A model generated the notes under the pieces. The model was not told the origin of the DNA. It was given only the letters and a program-made list of their open reading frames with translations, and ran no database searches. From NCBI GenBank assembly GCA_009177225.1, contig WFLZ01000273.1:1-7713 (forward strand): 7,713 bases of DNA, given 5' to 3'. Position numbers and translations under genes: made by a program. Source of the stretch: Clostridia bacterium (GTDB taxonomy: Bacteria > Bacillota > Clostridia > Oscillospirales > Ruminococcaceae). Of this stretch, positions 4,656 to 7,713 are shown one piece after another. How positions within the stretch are numbered: position 1 is the stretch's first letter; each line of letters starts with the position of its first letter.

Positions 4656-6113
4656 TCAGATTCTTTCACCTGTTTTATAGTCAAGCATTTCAGAAATTTT
4701 TTTAACGTCGCTCACACGCATGGCTTTTACTTTAAAGTGCGAACGTTCCTCACCGCCAAACCACAGGCATATACTACACTTTCCACTTATTCTCTGAAAA
4801 ACCGACTGCTGTAATTCTATTTTTACAAGCTTGCTACGTTCTGCAACTACAGTGTGAAAACCTGCCCACTTTGAACATCTCACCATAATTTTATCATCAT
4901 AAATAGAAATTCCGCTTGTAAAAAAGGCGGTAATCTTTGCGACTGCAAACCAAATCAAAGGGATTTCAAACATTATAGCAAAGAAAAAAGTGAGTTCCGA
5001 AATTTCAGGAACTAATTTTTTTACAATAATATGTGCCGGAAAAATCAGCAGTGAAATTATAACAGGCTGCCATATATACTGCCACCAGCCGTTTGACTTA
5101 GGACGGAAGTCGTTTTTCACACCGCTGAAAACTCCTATTTTTTCAAGATTATTGCCAATATTTTTCTCTTTTTTTACGGGAAGCAGGACGGGCAGGTGAT
5201 TCTTTGCCGAACCGTATCCGGCACAGCTTATATTTACGGCAACTGCTCCGAAAAATTTCATGATAAGATTCTGACGCAGGTCTGTGTAATTTATATGTGC
5301 GGCGGTTATACGGTATTCACGACGGTTAAAAAGTCCGCATGAAACTTTAAGACAATATTCGTCGCCGTCAACAGTAAATCCCATATAGCGAAAAACGTTC
5401 ACAAGAAACGATATCACCCACGCCGCAAGAAAGAAAACTCCGACAAGTACAGCGGCAGAGGGTATGTGCATAAGCAGTTTGTCGGTAAGTTTTGTGGTTG
5501 TTTCGGTAAGACGGTCAAGCGAAACGTTTATTATATCGTGGGCAATGTCTCCGCCTTTCAGAAAAAAAGTCGCTATATATATAGTTCCCGAAAAACCGCT
5601 TGAAAAGAATACCGAAAAAAGCAGGACAGAAAGCGGATTTGTTTCGGGAATATCGTCCAGCTTGTTTTTTTCGTTGACATCAGGCACTTTTTTCAGAAAT
5701 TCACCGCAGAATTTTCCCGTAACCATAAGCTGCATATCTGCCGAGCGGTACATTCCCGCACTTGTATCACAGTTTATTTTTACAGCCCTCAGCGGTATGA
5801 GATAAAAAGGTTTTTCAACCGTAACGGAGCTTACACTTGAATAAGGAATCACAGTTTTTACTTTTGCGGTAATACCTTCCCAGCGTACAATTTCAGAATC
5901 AGTGAGTTCAATTCCGGAAAAGTGCCACCGTATATATCCGAACATAATGATAATTCCGATTACGGCAATATCAAACCATGAACCTCTGAACCACGCATAA
6001 AGTCTGTTCGTATCAAGACGAATGGTCTTTATTCCACGAAGAAGCGGAAAAATAAGAAGCCATATATTTTTTGCTGAATATCTTAAAATTCTCAAAGGGT
6101 GTTCATGATACAC
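4656..6113 (-). CDS. ydbT: PH-domain membrane protein, YdbT-like (three bacterial PH domains)
   Basis: A 485-residue membrane protein close in length and layout to Bacillus YdbT (about 490). Hydrophobic segments lie near 16-28 (weak), 47-64, 163-185, 217-240, 347-365 and 376-397. Between and after them are three bacterial PH (bPH2) domains: about 67-141 (IPYSSVSSVTVEKPFYLIPLRAV), 245-325 (YRITAAHINYTDLRQNLIMKFFGAVAV) and 400-478 (RSKLVKIELQQSVFQRISG). Each has the family pattern of a hydrophobic strand, a turn with Gln or Phe, and a closing strand. In Bacillus subtilis ydbST is controlled by sigma-W and contributes to resistance to antimicrobials made by other Bacilli; a similar envelope-defence role here is inference. 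The start is GTG at 6113, three bases after the stop of the YdbS-like gene. AGGAGGT (6121-6127) lies inside that gene's last codons, so the pair is translationally coupled. Confidence 0.9.
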   Translation of the reverse strand: MYHEHPLRILRYSAKNIWLLIFPLLRGIKTIRLDTNRLYAWFRGSWFDIAVIGIIIMFGYIRWHFSGIELTDSEIVRWEGITAKVKTVIPYSSVSSVTVEKPFYLIPLRAVKINCDTSAGMYRSADMQLMVTGKFCGEFLKKVPDVNEKNKLDDIPETNPLSVLLFSVFFSSGFSGTIYIATFFLKGGDIAHDIINVSLDRLTETTTKLTDKLLMHIPSAAVLVGVFFLAAWVISFLVNVFRYMGFTVDGDEYCLKVSCGLFNRREYRITAAHINYTDLRQNLIMKFFGAVAVNISCAGYGSAKNHLPVLLPVKKEKNIGNNLEKIGVFSGVKNDFRPKSNGWWQYIWQPVIISLLIFPAHIIVKKLVPEISELTFFFAIMFEIPLIWFAVAKITAFFTSGISIYDDKIMVRCSKWAGFHTVVAERSKLVKIELQQSVFQRISGKCSICLWFGGEERSHFKVKAMRVSDVKKISEMLDYKTGERI

Positions 6114-6116
6114 CGG

Positions 6117-6548
6117 TTACACCTCCTCATGTTCCATTAATTTCAGAATTTCCCTTGCGTCTTTGTGATTGAGAAACATAAGACGGAGCTGTCCGCCGTA
6201 CACAAAGCAGACTATGAAATTAAGTCCGGTATACTGTGAAAAAGGAGTAGTAATTATATTAATATACTGGATTGATGAATAATGCACTGACTGGTGAAAC
6301 CTCATAATAACACCACTGCTCTTTATAATTTCCGTTTCGGTCACAGTATAGCGGATTGACTTCATAAACAACGGCAGGTATGCAAACATTATAAAGAACG
6401 CCGCCGCACCTATAATGGTACTTATTAAAATAACAAGGATTTTAACAGTAATAAAATACCGTACTGCTATAATCAGAATAAAAGATAAAAAAGTTATAAT
6501 TATTCTCAGCGTCATGAGACAATTTTTATCAGGTAAATAATTTTTCAT
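6117..6548 (-). CDS. ydbS: PH-domain membrane protein, YdbS-like
   Basis: A 143-residue protein, slightly shorter than Bacillus YdbS (about 160). Two membrane helices (about 13-31 and 36-58) are followed by one bacterial PH domain (63-138). That domain opens SIRYTVTETEIIKSSGVIMR and holds the diagnostic SSIQYINIITTPFSQYTGL stretch, equivalent to the I-Q-x-I...P-x-Q-x-x-x-G-L pattern of the bPH2 family. It is the first gene of a two-gene operon with the YdbT-like protein, and the two presumably act as a complex in the cell membrane. I chose the ATG at 6548 because GAGGAGG (6554-6560) sits five bases upstream and the promoter's TATAAT lies between it and the longer frame start at 6608. The longer start would lie upstream of the predicted transcript and has no ribosome site. 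Confidence 0.88.
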   Translation of the reverse strand: MKNYLPDKNCLMTLRIIITFLSFILIIAVRYFITVKILVILISTIIGAAAFFIMFAYLPLFMKSIRYTVTETEIIKSSGVIMRFHQSVHYSSIQYINIITTPFSQYTGLNFIVCFVYGGQLRLMFLNHKDAREILKLMEHEEV

Positions 6549-6560
6549 TTTCGCCTCCTC

Positions 6561-6586
6561 TGTGGTTATATTTCTATTATACCACA
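6561..6586. promoter_or_regulatory. Inverted repeat overlapping the ydbS promoter, possible operator
   Basis: TGTGGT (6561-6566) and ACCACA (6581-6586) form a perfect six-base dyad with a 14-base gap. The right arm touches the -10 and the left arm lies around +3 to +8 of the ydbS transcript. The position suits a repressor site, but two six-base arms can arise by chance in AT-rich DNA and I do not recognise the regulator. Confidence 0.3.
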
Positions 6587-6604
6587 AATATTCTTTACTG
6601 TATA
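6576..6604 (-). promoter_or_regulatory. Promoter of the ydbS-ydbT operon
   Basis: On the minus strand a perfect TATAAT (6576-6581) is preceded by TGG, giving an extended -10. Seventeen bases further upstream is a weak -35, TATACA (6599-6604). Predicted start is near 6569. It resembles a housekeeping sigma-A promoter; I see no clear sigma-W-type motif (TGAAAC and CGTA), unlike the Bacillus operon. Confidence 0.7.
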
Positions 6605-6649
6605 CCATTTTTTTGCAATTATAAAATAAAAAATTTGCGGAAATTTATC

Positions 6650-6656
6650 GGGAGGT
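6650..6656 (+). promoter_or_regulatory. Ribosome binding site of the AGCS symporter gene
   Basis: GGGAGGT lies eight bases before the ATG at 6665 and fixes the start. The promoter is less clear: TATAAA at 6620-6625 could be a -10, but no good -35 stands at the right distance. Confidence 0.8.
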
Positions 6657-6664
6657 AAATTATT

Positions 6665-7713
6665 ATGACGGATTTTCTTGACAAAATAAATTCGTTTATA
6701 TGGGGAGCAGGTCTGATTTTTCTTCTGTTGTTCACAGGTCTGATATATACGGTAAAACTCCGGTTTGTCCAGTTCAGAATGATACCGTTTCTTATAAGGA
6801 ACGGCAGAAAGGAATCTCACAAAAATAACGACGGAATTTCACAGTTCAGAACTGTCTGTATGTCACTCGGCACGGCTATGGGTACGGGCAATATAGCAGG
6901 AGTTGCGACGGCGGTAGCGACAGGTGGAGCAGGTGCGGTATTCTGGATGTGGGTTTCTGCTTTTTTAGGAATGGCTCTTGTTTATGCTGAAAACAGTCTT
7001 TCCGTGACATACAGTACAAAAGATTCAAAAGGACCTATGGCTTACCTGAGCATCGGTCTCGGAAGCCGTAAACTTGCTGTTGTTTTTGCGGTATCATGTA
7101 TACTTGCATCTGTAGGAATGGGAGGAATGGTACAGGTAAATACTTTTACGGAAAGTCTGAAAAGCTGTGTGAATATAAATAGTTTTGTCATTGCAGGAAT
7201 TATTTTTATTATGATTTTTCTTGTCGTAAGCGGAGGTGCGGAACGTATCGGCAAAACCGCACAGATGTTACTTCCAGCGGTTTCACTGTTTTATATAGCA
7301 GGCTGTATAATGGTTCTTTTTGTTTTCAGAAAAAATATTCCTTACGCTTTCGCTGAAATATTCAGACAGGCTTTCGGAATCAGACAGGCTGTAGGTGGTA
7401 TTTCTGGATATGCTGTTTCAAAGGCGGTTTCGACCGGTATAAGACGTGGTATTTTTTCAAACGAGGCAGGTCTGGGAAGTTCCCCTGTTCTGCACAGTGC
7501 GGCAGAAAGCGACTCCCCTGAATTGCAGGGTATGTGGAGTATGTTTGAAGTTTTTTTCGACACCGTAATTTGCTGTACGCTTACGGCTGTTACTGTAATA
7601 TGTGCGTCTGACGATTTTTCCGTACAGACTGCTTTTTCATCTGTTATCGGAAATTATGCACCGCCGTTCTTAGCTTTTGAAACTGCTGTATTTGCGTTCT
7701 GTACAATTATAGG
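6665..7713 (+). CDS. alsT: Sodium:amino acid (alanine/glycine) symporter, AGCS family, 5' part
   Basis: The frame runs from ATG at 6665 to the window end without a stop, giving 349 complete codons of a protein normally about 450-480 residues long. It is a polytopic membrane carrier that imports alanine or glycine with sodium. Residues 58-83 contain the family block ISQFRTVCMSLGTAMGTGNIAG, in which GTGNIAG is the characteristic AGCS element. Residues 259-300 contain RRGIFSNEAGLGSSPVLHSAAE, then PELQGMWSMFEVFFDT, matching the second hallmark (R-G-x-F-S-N-E-A-G-x-G-S followed by P-x-Q-G...F-D-T). Around eight hydrophobic helices are visible in this portion. The start is supported by GGGAGGT eight bases upstream. 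It is transcribed away from ydbS across a 116-base gap. The symbol follows the Bacillus homologue; substrate preference between alanine, glycine and glutamine cannot be read from sequence. Confidence 0.93.
   Translation, partial: MTDFLDKINSFIWGAGLIFLLLFTGLIYTVKLRFVQFRMIPFLIRNGRKESHKNNDGISQFRTVCMSLGTAMGTGNIAGVATAVATGGAGAVFWMWVSAFLGMALVYAENSLSVTYSTKDSKGPMAYLSIGLGSRKLAVVFAVSCILASVGMGGMVQVNTFTESLKSCVNINSFVIAGIIFIMIFLVVSGGAERIGKTAQMLLPAVSLFYIAGCIMVLFVFRKNIPYAFAEIFRQAFGIRQAVGGISGYAVSKAVSTGIRRGIFSNEAGLGSSPVLHSAAESDSPELQGMWSMFEVFFDTVICCTLTAVTVICASDDFSVQTAFSSVIGNYAPPFLAFETAVFAFCTII

Noticed and set aside
6549..6608. N-terminal extension of the YdbS-like protein to 6608
   Set aside because: It lies upstream of the predicted transcript start and lacks a ribosome site, whereas GAGGAGG directs the ATG at 6548.
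6566..7563. Minus-strand open frames opposite the symporter (6566-6820, 7042-7254, 7342-7563)
   Set aside because: The plus-strand frame from 6665 is open to the end and carries both AGCS signatures; the opposite frames show no ribosome sites or recognisable domains.
1..7713. Search for CRISPR arrays, tRNA genes, transposon ends and phage or toxin-antitoxin genes
   Set aside because: No regularly spaced repeats, cloverleaf signatures, transposase motifs or paired small toxin-like genes were seen. The window appears to be core chromosome.

Overview
The window looks like an ordinary chromosomal stretch from a low-to-moderate-GC Gram-positive anaerobe of the Clostridia. A Ruminococcus-like Oscillospiraceae is my best guess. 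The grounds are strong AGGAGG-type ribosome binding sites, TTGACA/TATAAT promoters, a YdbS/YdbT pair, a RelQ-type alarmone synthetase, a clostridial-type OGG1 glycosylase and a class A RNase P RNA. This is inference from gene content, since no 16S or other taxonomic marker is present. I see no phage, transposon, CRISPR array, tRNA or rRNA.

Layout. (1) Positions 1-1303, plus strand: the end of a metal ABC transporter operon, with the C-terminal part of the ATPase overlapping the membrane permease, closed by a bidirectional hairpin. (2) Positions 1327-2996, minus strand: a RelQ-type (p)ppGpp synthetase with its own strong promoter, and upstream of it an exported protein with two TPM-like domains. 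(3) Positions 3006-4255, plus strand: an OGG1-type 8-oxoguanine glycosylase followed by an unrecognised 83-residue protein with one C-terminal membrane segment, ending in a strong bidirectional terminator. Its promoter overlaps that of the divergent TPM gene. (4) Positions 4258-6548, minus strand: a two-gene operon for PH-domain membrane proteins (YdbS then YdbT), followed at once by the RNase P RNA gene under its own near-consensus promoter. (5) Position 6665 to the end, plus strand: the N-terminal three quarters of an AGCS (AlsT-type) sodium:amino acid symporter, divergent from ydbS.

The genes do not form one pathway. They are at least five transcription units for metal uptake, stringent signalling, oxidative DNA repair, envelope defence, tRNA maturation and amino acid uptake. 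I found no undescribed multi-gene system. The points most worth a second look are the duplicated TPM architecture, the overlapping divergent promoters at 3006-3050, the small tail-anchored protein whose ribosome binding site is buried in a hairpin, and an apparent change in the CCA-binding loop of the RNase P RNA.
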